From Dryomyza anilis (Eukaryota > Arthropoda > Insecta > Diptera > Dryomyzidae), in the NCBI GenBank assembly GCA_951804985.1, contig OX638132.1:41716744-41780743 (forward strand): 64,000 bases of DNA. Direction: 5' to 3'. The notes below the pieces were generated by a model. That model was not told where the DNA came from and did not search any database. It was given only the letters and a program-made list of their open reading frames with translations. The position numbers and the translations under genes are program-made. Of the stretch, positions 36,380 through 49,330 are shown piece by piece; the first letter of the stretch is position 1; each line of letters starts with the position of its first letter.

Positions 36380-37301
36380 CATAGAAGCCACCTTTTGGGA
36401 TAAATCCCAAAAATGGGATTTCTCAATCGCAATGGGAATAGGGATTTCCCATGGGATATTCAATTGATTTAGGATTTTTTTCCCAATATAAAAAAAAATC
36501 ATTTAATTGCAATTTCATATGGTTTTTAGTATCTATAATTATATAATTATATATATATTGTTTATAATAAATAAAATTAATTATTATGGATATATTAAAA
36601 GAAGTAACCGTTTTAGATCCAAAAAATATAATAAATAATAGCATTATACCATTAGTTTGTTTAGTTCCGCAATGATAATATTAACAAAATTCATTAGAAT
36701 TTAAGAAAATTAAACAACACAAAGAAAACAATGATTTAAATTTTTCAAAATTTTGGCAAGCCATTTTAAATTCTAAAAATGAAAATAATAATTTTCTGTG
36801 TCCTAAACTGCGAAACTAATTTCATTTATTTCATGTTTGCCGCACTCTTCTGCAAATGTGGAAAGGATATTTTCTCAATTTAGCTTAAATAAAAATAAAA
36901 CAAGAAATAGACTTTCAACTGAAATGTTACGTCAATAATGCATGCGAAACGACTGACAGAGTCAAAAAATTGTTTTGATGCAGTGTTTAATAAAACACAT
37001 TTTGAATTATTTACATATGAAAAATAATAACACTGACGATAATAATGAAGATGGTATTTTGTAAATATTCTTATATTTTTTTAATAAAATTATAATATCG
37101 TTAAATGTATTTTTATATATAATCTAACGATTTAACTTAGGTGACATAGTTTTATAATATTTTAATTTGGGATTTTTGGGATTTTAGATAGTATTTTCCA
37201 CTTCAATTGGGATTTTTTCCCATGGGATTTAAGAAGGTATTTTTGTTCTCACTCCGTGGGAAAATGGGATTTTTTTTTGGGAATTGAAGGTGGCTTCCCT
37301 G
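36380..37301 (+). mobile_element. hAT element with perfect 8-bp target duplication
   Basis: ACTACCAG flanks both sides (36372-36379, 37302-37309). The ends are CATAGAAGCCACCTT and the inverse of CAGGGAAGCCACCTT. The subterminal regions are filled with GGGATTT/AAATCCC motifs. The interior keeps a transposase C-terminal remnant, so it is an internally deleted, decayed copy. Confidence 0.9.
36837..36935 (+). pseudogene. hAT transposase dimerisation-domain remnant
   Basis: Thirty-two codons read LPHSSANVERIFSQFSLNKN then KTRNRLSTEMLRQ before a stop. The pattern with SSANVERIFS and RNRL matches the C-terminal hAT dimerisation region, which holds transposase subunits together. The catalytic RNase H-like fold and the BED finger are absent. 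Flanking frames carry stops. Confidence 0.8.
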
Positions 37302-37677
37302 ACTACCAGTCATATAAACAGTAATATTACAAGTATCAAAACTGAAAGTTTCAGTAAAAGTTTCTATAACATTGTTAAGAGCGTCGGGATAAAATTGAAC
37401 GCAATTTTTGTGTGCGTGTGAATTTTTATCTCTTTCTCAGTCATCTGAAATTAGATACAATTGAATATATGTTTATCACTGTTCTTTTGGTAATAAGTGA
37501 CGATTAAATTACTTGTAAATTAACGAAATATTTTAAGTAACATAAACTGTTTTAATTTTGAGGTTAGGGACGGTTAAATTAATAGTAAACTAACCAAAAT
37601 TAGACTAAATAAAACCAAAAAACTCAAAATTCTATAGTTTTCATTTTTATTGCGTTGAATATAATGCGCATTACATT

Positions 37678-37771
37678 GGAGTTTCGGTAAGGCATGTCTT
37701 GCTGGGCCAAATCCCTCAAAATCCCACACATGGTTGAAGTACCCAGCAAGACATGCCTTACCGAAACTCCA
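37678..37771. repeat. Near-perfect 30-bp inverted repeat with a 32-base spacer
   Basis: The arms TGGAGTTTCGGTAAGGCATG plus TCTTGCTGGG (from 37678) and their inverse CCCAGCAAGACATGCCTTAC plus CGAAACTCCA (to 37771) pair almost without mismatch. The CCCAGCAAG end recurs inverted at 38864-38872, so these are probably element termini facing each other. Confidence 0.8.
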
Positions 37772-37829
37772 ACACAAAGACAATATTATATTTTCTCACT
37801 CATCCATAAATAATTTGAAATACATCCCT

Positions 37830-38320
37830 GCAGGATCAATGATAGATAAAAAAAAATTTTCATGCGCTGTATTTTTGCAAAAAAAAAAAAAACAAAATTA
37901 AAAAATCGCGCCGCTCGGACCCGTGGTGACCTTGAAAAATCAAAAACCGGTGCACCCACTTACAACTACATATGAAAGGTATTTTCCTCACGATTCCAAA
38001 TCTGTAATTGTTTTTCGGATCTGTCAATCCTAGCGGCTCCTACATAAATTTATGTAATTTCAATCATATGTGTATGTTTTATGTGCTACTTGTGTGTAAT
38101 AATTGAAGTATATTAGAATGTAAGGTAAAAATACCTTTCATTTGAGTACCCATATGTACTTGTAAGTGGGTGCACCGGTTTTTGATTTTTGATGGTCACC
38201 ACGGGTCCGACCGGCGCGATTTTTTAATTTTGTTATTTTTTTTTTTGCGAAAATACAGGGGGTGGCAATTTTTTTTTTTTTTTCGCTTCGGCCGGTAAAG
38301 TGAACTTCTCCCAAAGAAAG
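37830..38320. mobile_element. TIR element Y, copy 3
   Basis: An imperfect palindrome centred near 38060: CGCGCCGCTCGGACCCGTGG (37907) pairs with CCACGGGTCCGACCGGCGCG (38199), and CCGGTGCACCCACTTAC with GTAAGTGGGTGCACCGG. The right end CGCTTCGGCCGGTAAAGTGA (38283) matches family Y ends. No coding frame. Confidence 0.75.
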
Positions 38321-38877
38321 TATATTGAAAAGAGTATTTGTATAAATTGCTTATTTATCTATTCATATTATAGATATTATCAAAGTGGAAGGGTCATCTG
38401 CATTAAACAAATGCATGGAAGGAAGCAAAACAACGGCAAATAAAAGTCGTTTTAATAGCAAATTTTGTAATGCAAACATGTTGAATGTAATGCGCACTAT
38501 ATTCAACGCAATAAAAATGAAAACTATAGAATTTTGAGTTTTTTTGTTTTATTTGGTCTAATTTTGGTTAGTTAACTATTTATTTAACCGTCCCTAACCT
38601 CAAAATTAAAACAGTTTATGTTACGTAAAATATTTCGTAAATTTACAAGTAATTTAATCGTCACTTATTACCAAAAGAACAGTAATAAACATATGTTCAA
38701 CTGTATCTCATTTTAGATGAGGGAGAAAGAGATCAAAATTCACACGCACACAAAAGTTTCGGTCAATTTTATCTCGACGCTCTTAACAATGTTATAGAAA
38801 CTTTTACTAAAACTTTCAGTTTTGATACTTGTAATGTTACTGCTTATATGACCGATAGTGTTCTTGCTGGGTATGTA

Positions 38878-39171
38878 CAGGTTAGTTCATCTAGACAGTT
38901 ACTATGCTAAGAATGTCAATAAGAAAATTTAAAAAATACAACAATTAATTGTCAATTTAAACTTTATTTCAAGGTCATGTTTTTTGCACTTTAATTTGGC
39001 TAATTTATTAAAATTTCACACCACAAAGTTTTGAGTTTCAATTTTTTTATGAATTTGTAAACAAAGCATTGATGTTTTGTTTTAAATTTTTCGTAAACAA
39101 ATGTAGAGTCTTTCAAACAGTTTTCAAAAAAAAGTAAATGGAGACTGAATTTTGAAAGATGACTTAACCTG
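38878..39171. mobile_element. MITE with CAGGTTA ends and TA target site
   Basis: CAGGTTAGTTCATCT at 38878 and the inverse of CAGGTTAAGTCATCT ending at 39171, with TA on each side (38876-38877, 39172-39173). It is 294 bp with no coding capacity. After removal, the flank GGGTATGTATACTTCAACCA resembles the inverse of 37724-37747. Confidence 0.75.
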
Positions 39172-39303
39172 TATATACTTCAACCATGATCCCACAAAAT
39201 TTCCACCAAATCACACAGTACCTCAAATTCTCACAATTTTCCACGAAATCTCTGAGTATAATATATTTACAAATGTAGTAAATTTAATAATTATATATAT
39301 AAA

Positions 39304-42300
39304 ATAATATAATATAATATAATATAATATAATATAATATAATATAATATAATATAATATAATATAATATAATATAATATAATATAATATAATATAATAT
39401 AATATAATATAATATAATATAATATAATATAATATAATATAATATAATATAATATAATATAATATAATATAATATAATATAATATAATATAATATAATAT
39501 AATATAATATAATATAATATAATATAATATAATATAATATAATATAATATAATATAATATAATATAATATAATATAATATAATATAATATAATATAATAT
39601 AATATAATATAATATAATATAATATAATATAATATAATATAATATAATATAATATAATATAATATAATATAATATAATATAATATAATATAATATAATAT
39701 AATATAATATAATATAATATAATATAATATAATATAATATAATATAATATAATATAATATAATATAATATAATATAATATAATATAATATAATATAATAT
39801 AATATAATATAATATAATATAATATAATATAATATAATATAATATAATATAATATAATATAATATAATATAATATAATATAATATAATATAATATAATAT
39901 AATATAATATAATATAATATAATATAATATAATATAATATAATATAATATAATATAATATAATATAATATAATATAATATAATATAATATAATATAATAT
40001 AATATAATATAATATAATATAATATAATATAATATAATATAATATAATATAATATAATATAATATAATATAATATAATATAATATAATATAATATAATAT
40101 AATATAATATAATATAATATAATATAATATAATATAATATAATATAATATAATATAATATAATATAATATAATATAATATAATATAATATAATATAATAT
40201 AATATAATATAATATAATATAATATAATATAATATAATATAATATAATATAATATAATATAATATAATATAATATAATATAATATAATATAATATAATAT
40301 AATATAATATAATATAATATAATATAATATAATATAATATAATATAATATAATATAATATAATATAATATAATATAATATAATATAATATAATATAATAT
40401 AATATAATATAATATAATATAATATAATATAATATAATATAATATAATATAATATAATATAATATAATATAATATAATATAATATAATATAATATAATAT
40501 AATATAATATAATATAATATAATATAATATAATATAATATAATATAATATAATATAATATAATATAATATAATATAATATAATATAATATAATATAATAT
40601 AATATAATATAATATAATATAATATAATATAATATAATATAATATAATATAATATAATATAATATAATATAATATAATATAATATAATATAATATAATAT
40701 AATATAATATAATATAATATAATATAATATAATATAATATAATATAATATAATATAATATAATATAATATAATATAATATAATATAATATAATATAATAT
40801 AATATAATATAATATAATATAATATAATATAATATAATATAATATAATATAATATAATATAATATAATATAATATAATATAATATAATATAATATAATAT
40901 AATATAATATAATATAATATAATATAATATAATATAATATAATATAATATAATATAATATAATATAATATAATATAATATAATATAATATAATATAATAT
41001 AATATAATATAATATAATATAATATAATATAATATAATATAATATAATATAATATAATATAATATAATATAATATAATATAATATAATATAATATAATAT
41101 AATATAATATAATATAATATAATATAATATAATATAATATAATATAATATAATATAATATAATATAATATAATATAATATAATATAATATAATATAATAT
41201 AATATAATATAATATAATATAATATAATATAATATAATATAATATAATATAATATAATATAATATAATATAATATAATATAATATAATATAATATAATAT
41301 AATATAATATAATATAATATAATATAATATAATATAATATAATATAATATAATATAATATAATATAATATAATATAATATAATATAATATAATATAATAT
41401 AATATAATATAATATAATATAATATAATATAATATAATATAATATAATATAATATAATATAATATAATATAATATAATATAATATAATATAATATAATAT
41501 AATATAATATAATATAATATAATATAATATAATATAATATAATATAATATAATATAATATAATATAATATAATATAATATAATATAATATAATATAATAT
41601 AATATAATATAATATAATATAATATAATATAATATAATATAATATAATATAATATAATATAATATAATATAATATAATATAATATAATATAATATAATAT
41701 AATATAATATAATATAATATAATATAATATAATATAATATAATATAATATAATATAATATAATATAATATAATATAATATAATATAATATAATATAATAT
41801 AATATAATATAATATAATATAATATAATATAATATAATATAATATAATATAATATAATATAATATAATATAATATAATATAATATAATATAATATAATAT
41901 AATATAATATAATATAATATAATATAATATAATATAATATAATATAATATAATATAATATAATATAATATAATATAATATAATATAATATAATATAATAT
42001 AATATAATATAATATAATATAATATAATATAATATAATATAATATAATATAATATAATATAATATAATATAATATAATATAATATAATATAATATAATAT
42101 AATATAATATAATATAATATAATATAATATAATATAATATAATATAATATAATATAATATAATATAATATAATATAATATAATATAATATAATATAATAT
42201 AATATAATATAATATAATATAATATAATATAATATAATATAATATAATATAATATAATATAATATAATATAATATAATATAATATAATATAATATAATAT

Positions 42301-43133
42301 AATATAATATAATATAATATAATATAATATAATATAATATAATATAATATAATATAATATAATATAATATAATATAATATAATATAATATAATATAATAT
42401 AATATAATATAATATAATATAATATAATATAATATAATATAATATAATATAATATAATATAATATAATATAATATAATATAATATAATATAATATAATAT
42501 AATATAATATAATATAATATAATATAATATAATATAATATAATATAATATAATATAATATAATATAATATAATATAATATAATATAATATAATATAATAT
42601 AATATAATATAATATAATATAATATAATATAATATAATATAATATAATATAATATAATATAATATAATATAATATAATATAATATAATATAATATAATAT
42701 AATATAATATAATATAATATAATATAATATAATATAATATAATATAATATAATATAATATAATATAATATAATATAATATAATATAATATAATATAATAT
42801 AATATAATATAATATAATATAATATAATATAATATAATATAATATAATATAATATAATATAATATAATATAATATAATATAATATAATATAATATAATAT
42901 AATATAATATAATATAATATAATATAATATAATATAATATAATATAATATAATATAATATAATATAATATAATATAATATAATATAATATAATATAATAT
43001 AATATAATATAATATAATATAATATAATATAATATAATATAATATAATATAATATAATATAATATAATATAATATAATATAATATAATATAATATAATAT
43101 AATATAATATAATATAATATAATATAATATAAT
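39304..43133 (+). repeat. Perfect (AATAT)n satellite array
   Basis: About 766 copies of the pentamer AATAT with no interruption that I can see. The minus-strand six-frame product is one unbroken run of I, L and Y because 5 codons span 3 units; it is not a gene. (AATAT)n is a known heterochromatic satellite in Drosophila. Confidence 0.98.
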
Positions 43134-43357
43134 GGTGAATAATCATAGACAATTTAAAGTTATCTTTAAAAATAAATTTGCCTTTCTGACAGATTTTGTA
43201 TGGTATAAATTGTGAAAACGACGATATGAAAATTAACTTCAAATTGTCTATATTAAATGTATTGTTGTTTTTTAAACATATTTGCAGCAAATTTTTCAAT
43301 TCCACTCGAATCTTCGAAAATTTATTTTGCTGGCTTCTTCTGTCCTTTTTGATTCAC

Positions 43358-43363
43358 AATATA

Positions 43364-43440
<77 letters not shown>
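43358..43440. repeat. (TA)n microsatellite
   Basis: Alternating TA with a single interrupting GATA near 43411. Confidence 0.9.
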
Positions 43441-43444
<4 letters not shown>

Positions 43445-43549
43445 AATTTATACAAAATCTCTAGCCATACGAGACATGTAATTCGATACTTTGCTTAGTA
43501 AAAACTGTCACAGTTTCGTATTCCGTCAAATATATTTACTGCGTTTATA

Positions 43550-44427
43550 CACACAAAAAAATAATTGCATGGCGCGCAGTGGTTTCAACGAATATTCATT
43601 TCCATCGACCAAATTTAGTCAGCCTCAACTGATTTTCATTTGTGGTGAACAATAGTATGAAGCGTAACCAACTATTAGTTGAAGCAACTGCAACATTGAT
43701 TGGAGAAACAAACTTTTAATCCATTTTCAATTTTTTTATTTCCATTGCTACGGCAACTGAATTCAAAATGAGACCTAACCAATATTTATTGGACTTAACA
43801 GATAATTACATAACATTAAGTTGTAGCAACCAATTTTTATTTGATTCAACTGCGAAATCAGTTGTCTTATATAAAAGCAATGCCAAAGCAGGACAACACC
43901 AGTCGCGCAAGCTTTACATTTTTCACTCGTTTTGTTTTGTGCTGCGGACAGCGCGTCCTACGTGTGAAACAATTTTTGGAATTGTTTTAAGGCTTTATTG
44001 TTGTTACTGTTCGATTCTTTCATGCTCAATTATACTTTCTTCAACAAGTGACATACTATTCTACAGAGTTCTTGCGATTTTGTGTCTATATGTTGTATTT
44101 CTATATGCAGCCCTAGCGCTCCAACGTGTTGCAAACACGAAGTCAGCAGCACAACGAATCGTCGCCAATGTTCGATCTCAAGAACGCTGTTGTGACGCTG
44201 ACTTCGTCTTTGCAACATGTTGGAGCGCTAGGGCGAGGTAAAATGGCCGATTTCGTATAATTAAATTGGCTACCACAACTAAACAAATTGGTTGTGGCAA
44301 TTGTATTCATTAGTTGTGTGAACTGATACGCGGTGTTGCAACAACTGGATCAGTCGAATGTTGACAGTACTAATTGAATCGGTTGGCAAAAAAAGACGGT
44401 TGCCCCAAATGATTCGTTCTTTGGGTG
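43550..44427. mobile_element. Probable TA-flanked TIR element with internal hairpin and TATA motif
   Basis: CACACAAAAAAATAATTGC at 43550 and the inverse of CACCCAAAGAACGAATCAT ending at 44427 are weakly inverted; TA lies on both sides (43548-43549, 44428-44429). Inside are repeated CAACT/AGTTG and GGTTG motifs, a TATA-box-like TTATATAAAAG at 43867 followed about 30 bases on by a CAGT initiator-like site, and a strong hairpin at 44110-44234. A 157-codon frame (43768-44241) overlaps the hairpin and shows no domain, so I do not call a gene. Confidence 0.45.
44110..44234. repeat. 38-bp hairpin arms around a 49-base loop
   Basis: GCCCTAGCGCTCCAACGTGT at 44110 runs to AGTCAGC at 44147; the inverse arm is 44197-44234. 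Two mismatches in 38 pairs. Confidence 0.85.
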
Positions 44428-44527
44428 TAGGACTGATTATTTCATAACACACGTTAAAAATGTTTAACATACGATTTTCTACAAGAAGAAGACATGTAAT
44501 TTTTTTTGAAGCTAAATTTTCACTTTA

Positions 44528-44531
44528 AATT
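44528..44531 (+). repeat. Target duplication (AATT) of the LTR retrotransposon
   Basis: AATT at 44528-44531 and 56477-56480, directly outside the two LTRs. Four bases is usual for Ty3/gypsy integrases. Confidence 0.85.
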
Positions 44532-47107
44532 TGTTGCGGGGTGAGGCACGGATATTTGGAAATATTACCTGAAATAAAATTAAAATATAAAATGAATAAA
44601 TGATTAAATATATGAACAATAATAAAGACAACTAACCACGATTTGTTTATTCTGCTAATGCAAAAATGTGACAGTCAGTCTGACAGTTCTAAGTGTAGAA
44701 TGAAGGAAACAGTGTTAGAGGGACTGGAAAGTACTTCCAGGCAATGTCAAACACATGAATCAAGCACACAACACAGGGTAGCCGTATTGTGCGTAGAATG
44801 GGATGAACAAACCATAAAAACGAACAAACACTATCACACAATAGAAAATAGTCGGAGCAAGTCAGAATGATCGTGGGACTCGAAATGCTGAGCGCCGCGT
44901 AGGGAATTATAGCGAATGTGGGTGGGTCGTCCTTTATACGGAAGTTTCATATAAATTATATATATTAGGAAGATATAGAAGAAAAAGGCGGGAAAAATTA
45001 ATATATTTATTCAAGATAACATTAAATATGTGAAAAACTTGGCGCGAAAATGGGTATATTCCTGGAAAAAAGGTATAACTGTCCCTGGGGGCATTGCTGG
45101 GTAAATAGCCAGCAGAGGTTTAAAGCGACAGCGTAGGCAATACAAAATTCAAAATTAAAACGAAGGTCGAGCGCACAACAGTCGCAGAGCGCGCTTTAAG
45201 TCATAAAAAAAAGAAACAATTAAATTGAACAATAAAATTCGGGTTCGCAAAATGAAGTTTCGTGCGGAAGTAATTAGGTTGTGAAATAAGGTCTACAGTT
45301 GAAAAAATATTATAGACGTATAAACCAATTAAATATTTAAACGCAAACGAAAATATCGAAACGCAAAACCAAAGTATACTTGAACGCGAACGGAAATACT
45401 GAAACAAAAAAAAAAACAAACAATTTAATTTTAAACGAAAATTTTGAAACGCAAAAGACGATTTAAATTTTTGATTGAAAAACAGAAAAATAAAAATATT
45501 ATAAATAATAAACGAAACACCAAATTAGAGGAGTGATAGTGAGTTAAAACAAAAAAAAAAGGGGGAAAAGGCAAAATACTGCTCTAAATTTTATTTTAAT
45601 AGTCGCAACAAAAAAAAAATAAAAATACGGTCTGCGTTCGGTGCAACGATACCGGAGTGGCTGGGGAAGCGTCAAGGAAAAACCAAATGAAAGAGAATTG
45701 GGCAATCCAGGGCAAGTCAGGCGGAAACAAGCACCACGTAATATAAAAAACATTCTCTAAAATTGGAACAAAAAAAAAAAAAACTTGTAAGTTATCTTAT
45801 TAAATATTTTAATAGTCTACCACAACCCTGCCTTCTGCGAACCGGCAAAGAAATTGTACCGGCTAACCTTCAAGCTTCCGAGCGACCACCGCATTATCGA
45901 CACCATCTTATTTTTTTTGTTATCGCGGACACGAACCTATTGGTAACCGCAGTGCGAACCACTCCGAAGAACTTTAGAAAAAATCCCGAACGTCCGTAGG
46001 GTCATAAATATCGTATAAAAGAGAAATAAATCACTTCCACAATATAATAAAGGGATTTTCTCAACCGGAAATAAAAGGAGCATGTCGACCGTCGGACTGG
46101 CGGCGATGAAAAGTAACGATCCTGCATTAGCTTTAGAATTTTTGGTTTGTGTAATGAATAAGTGGCTTAGGTTAAATTCACCATTCCTTTTTTTTGTATT
46201 TTATGTTTTGTAATAGATTGAAATTTTTCTTATATGTAGTTCACCGAGATTAAGTTAAATTAAAATATACATATATAACATTAGATGAAGAGAAGTAGAC
46301 AAGGATAAATCTTAGAGTAAAAAAAGAAAAAAAGAGGACGCTGGCAATGACCAGCAGATAAAAGTCCAAAATTTCAATTAATCCTCCTTAATGAGCTCGT
46401 TCAGGCAGGGAAAGGGGGTAGAAAGTGATTGAGCAGTACATGAGCAAAAAGTGCTCGGGCGGATAAAATTCCTTAGTACTTTTTTTTATTGCATGTTTTT
46501 AGGCTTAAGTTAATTATGTTATTATGTGAATTCTTTATTTATTATATGTATTCGTATTATTAATATTGTATTTCTTTTGTTTCATAATTATTTTTTTTAT
46601 ACTTAATCATAAAATTTTAATCCTTTTTTTTTTAGCAACAATGGTAAATTACATTAATGATTTGTGAATGTCTTGTGTGTATCCCTAAATATGATTCATT
46701 TTTTTTTAATAGCCACTTCCCGAAAAATTTATAATGTTCAATAAATATAAGCCTGCAAAAAAAATGATGTGCTAGAGTGTTAATGATGGGGTCGGAAACT
46801 GATAGGGTGGTGTGCATGTAGGTGACGAGGTCAAGTGGAATCCGTTGACCGTTTTTGGGGTCGCCAAGCAGAAGACCGGATGTCCGGCGACCATGGTAGG
46901 GAGGGCGCATGAGGGAGATGTCATCTCTTCCCTCCTTTGTGAGTGCGACGGTAGGGTGAAGTAATAGTAAAATCTATAATTTTGTGTTACCTTTTTTTTT
47001 ATCCCATTGTTGGCCCTTCGACCTGGTGCGGTGGTTGAGGACCAGACCCTGAGCCGCAAGCTAGCCGGCGGACCACACCAGGTACGATAACTAGAGGGCT
47101 CATAACA
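44532..47107 (+). repeat. 5' LTR (2576 bp)
   Basis: It starts TGTTGCGGGG and ends CTCATAACA (TG...CA) and is nearly identical to 53892-56476. It lacks a 10-bp insertion present in the 3' LTR near 54170. It should hold the promoter and polyadenylation signals. Short frames inside (for example 45763-45999, present in both LTRs) have no recognised domain. Confidence 0.95.
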
Positions 47108-47110
47108 ATA

Positions 47111-47128
47111 TGGCGCCCAATAATTAAC
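47111..47128 (+). promoter_or_regulatory. Primer-binding site
   Basis: TGGCGCCCAATAATTAAC lies three bases after the 5' LTR. TGGCGCC is the complement of a tRNA 3' end GGCGCCA, as in lysine tRNAs; the match beyond ten bases is not assured. Confidence 0.75.
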
Positions 47129-47648
47129 CAAGCTCGAATGGCTGTTGGAACAAAATAAAGTTTGCTACTACTGATGGCTTGGTTTATGGACTACATAATC
47201 CAAATGCTCGGGAGCGAACAAGAGGCTGTTCTAATGGGGATCGGGAGTAGACTGATTCAATACATCCTCTGCGATTAGCTTAAGGCGTGCGAATGAAAAT
47301 GCAGACGAAGTGAGTGTACCGTGACCTACATTCGTCGTGTCAAATGTTATTGCGCGAGTACAAACACCCAAATTGCCACAATAGGAGCAGTAGAAAATAT
47401 ATTACGAAGCATTTCCTCGATGAAAGTAGTATTTAGAGGAAAATAGTTCGTCTCTAAAATTATCATGTATATTGTAATTTTGGTTGTCACTACCGTCACC
47501 CACAAAGACTTTTTTTTAAGTATGGAAGAAAGAAGTCACCCACATCACACACCAAACCCTTAAATCACCGACCCCTTCCACATTAATGAAATTATTCAGA
47601 TTAAAAAAAAAATATATATATTAGAAAATCATTGCGTTTGCAATTGGC

Positions 47649-49330
47649 ATGAACGCCGAAAAAAATAAAATCAAACGAAGACGCCAAATAGATTTTGATA
47701 AAAGCCGATCCTCGCCACAAATTAAAATAAATAAGGCGAATACACCCAAACCACCGAAAATGACCTTAGAAGACGGGAGACAACAGGCATCAGGCGTAGC
47801 CGGGGCCGTCGATGATCCACACGCAGGTGTAGAAAATACGGGGGTACCAGACCCGGGTATGGCAGGCACGGATAAGCAATTTGTGGATTTATCCCAGACC
47901 ATAAGAGGTACAAATAACGCGCCATTAGCCCGTGGTGCCATCCGCAGGACCAATCCAATTAGACATCCCCCTAGAAACGCTGATCAGACCGTTAACGATG
48001 GTCAGATCCAACGCATGGTAGCTAACGCATGCCACGATTTGCGAGCGTCATTAGACGCGTCTATCAATGACAGAATAAGTGAAGGGATTCGAGTAGGAAT
48101 GGAGGGGATAGTGCGCGAAGTGAGGCATTTAATGAGGCCAATGGGAGAACCCGGGGTAGGAGCAACAAATCCTAGTAGACTACGCGGACAGACAGACGAA
48201 CGATTAATAAATAATGAAATAAATTACAATACAGTAAACAACAACGCACCTGGGTGGACTGAGGCTGCATCACAATACGCCGCGCAGCAACGCGCCAATC
48301 AGCAAACCAGCATGGGAACAGCATGGCATCCTTACGCAGTGCAGGGACAACAGACAACAGGGCCAACATACGTCCAGCAAAATGCACCACCAACACAACC
48401 AGGATTCAACGGCGAGCCACCAATTCCCAGGATTTCTATCGTGAAGAGCCCCTGGCGTGATGCATCACAATTAAGCAGCCTGATAAAGATAGACAAATGG
48501 GGATTAGTTTTCAATGGCAAATCTGAAAACTTACCAGTCGAGGAATTTGTTTTCCGGTTGGAGCACCTGCAACGACACTACGCATGTCCTTGGGCGGAAG
48601 TGATGAGGGACTTTCACATGTTGGTCACCGGAGAAGCCAGGGAGTGGTATTGGCTGGCCGTGAGAGCAAACAACATTGTGGACTGGAGTTCCCTACGTGA
48701 AGCGCTTCTGCGGCAATACAAGTCGAGGCGCTCTAGCTTCGAAATTATGCGCGATTTAGTGGAGCGGAAGCAGCAGCCCGGCGAGTCGGTTGATACCTTT
48801 TTTCAATCAATCTGGAAAATAAGATCACGTTTGATAGATCCTGTTCCGGAGTATGAGGTGATACGCATAATAAAGAAGAATCTTAAAGAAGGACTTGCGC
48901 GGTTGTGTATCCGATGGCCATCTACACAGTGGAGCAACTCCGAGATGAGTGCAATGAAATTTAACGCACTTTTCCTGGCCGCGATGGGCGATCAGCAATA
49001 CAGCAGCCAGCGCCTAGATTCCACAGGCAATTCAGCGAAGCAACGATGGTCATACCACACGAAGACAGTGGCGAGACGGTCGGCGAGGTAGATGAGCTGA
49101 TGGCAAGACGTCCGAATGGTGGATATCAGAACATAAGGTGCTGGAACTGTCAACAACCCGGGCACCTGTATCGAGTTTGTCCGTCAGAAGAGAGGCAGAT
49201 ATTCTCCTATAAATGTGGATTGGCGAATACCATTTCACCAAAATGCCCAAATTGCAGCCAGGGAAACGCGAGGAGGAACGTGACTGCAGCAGGAGAGTCA
49301 CGCTCCGCACAGAACCCTACGGAAATGTAA
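47649..49330 (+). pseudogene. gag: gag (capsid and nucleocapsid), one frameshift
   Basis: Gag forms the cytoplasmic particle. The frame from ATG 47649 runs 480 codons. The capsid-like domain lies at about residues 280-440 (KWGLVFNGKSENLPVEEFVF, GEAREWYWLAV, RQYKSRRSSFEIMRDLVERK, PGESVDTFFQ). The zinc knuckle CWNCQQPGHLYRVC (49141-49182) is in another frame (49046-49330), one base back, so a single-base change lies between about 48985 and 49040; no slippery heptamer is visible there. A second knuckle-like stretch after it is degraded. The knuckle frame ends at 49330 and overlaps pol by 118 bases. Confidence 0.88.

Larger units (their letters stand above)
36355..38873. repeat. Composite palindrome with two long inverted arms
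   Basis: The left arm (36355-36379 plus 37302-37690) is the inverse of 38462-38873: for example CAAGTATCAAAACTGAAAGT (37331) with its inverse (38815) and ATTACTTGTAAATTAACGAA with its inverse. A hAT element interrupts the left arm, and pairing continues about 20 bases past it once it is removed. The centre holds a 30-bp inverted repeat and a Y element. It is probably two copies of one element in inverted orientation, or a large foldback element. Confidence 0.7.

Noticed and set aside
39304..43133. CRISPR array
   Set aside because: The repeats have no spacers, and the genome is eukaryotic.
39223..43305. Open frame of 1360 codons on the minus strand
   Set aside because: It is the translation of (AATAT)n; fifteen bases give a five-residue repeat without stops. 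There is no gene.
43768..44241. A 157-codon plus-strand frame
   Set aside because: No domain, unusual cysteine and leucine clusters, and the 3' part runs through a hairpin arm pair. It lies within a probable TIR element.
44643..44870. A 75-codon frame in the 5' LTR, also present in the 3' LTR
   Set aside because: Presence in both LTRs follows from LTR identity. The frames diverge after an indel, and no domain is seen.
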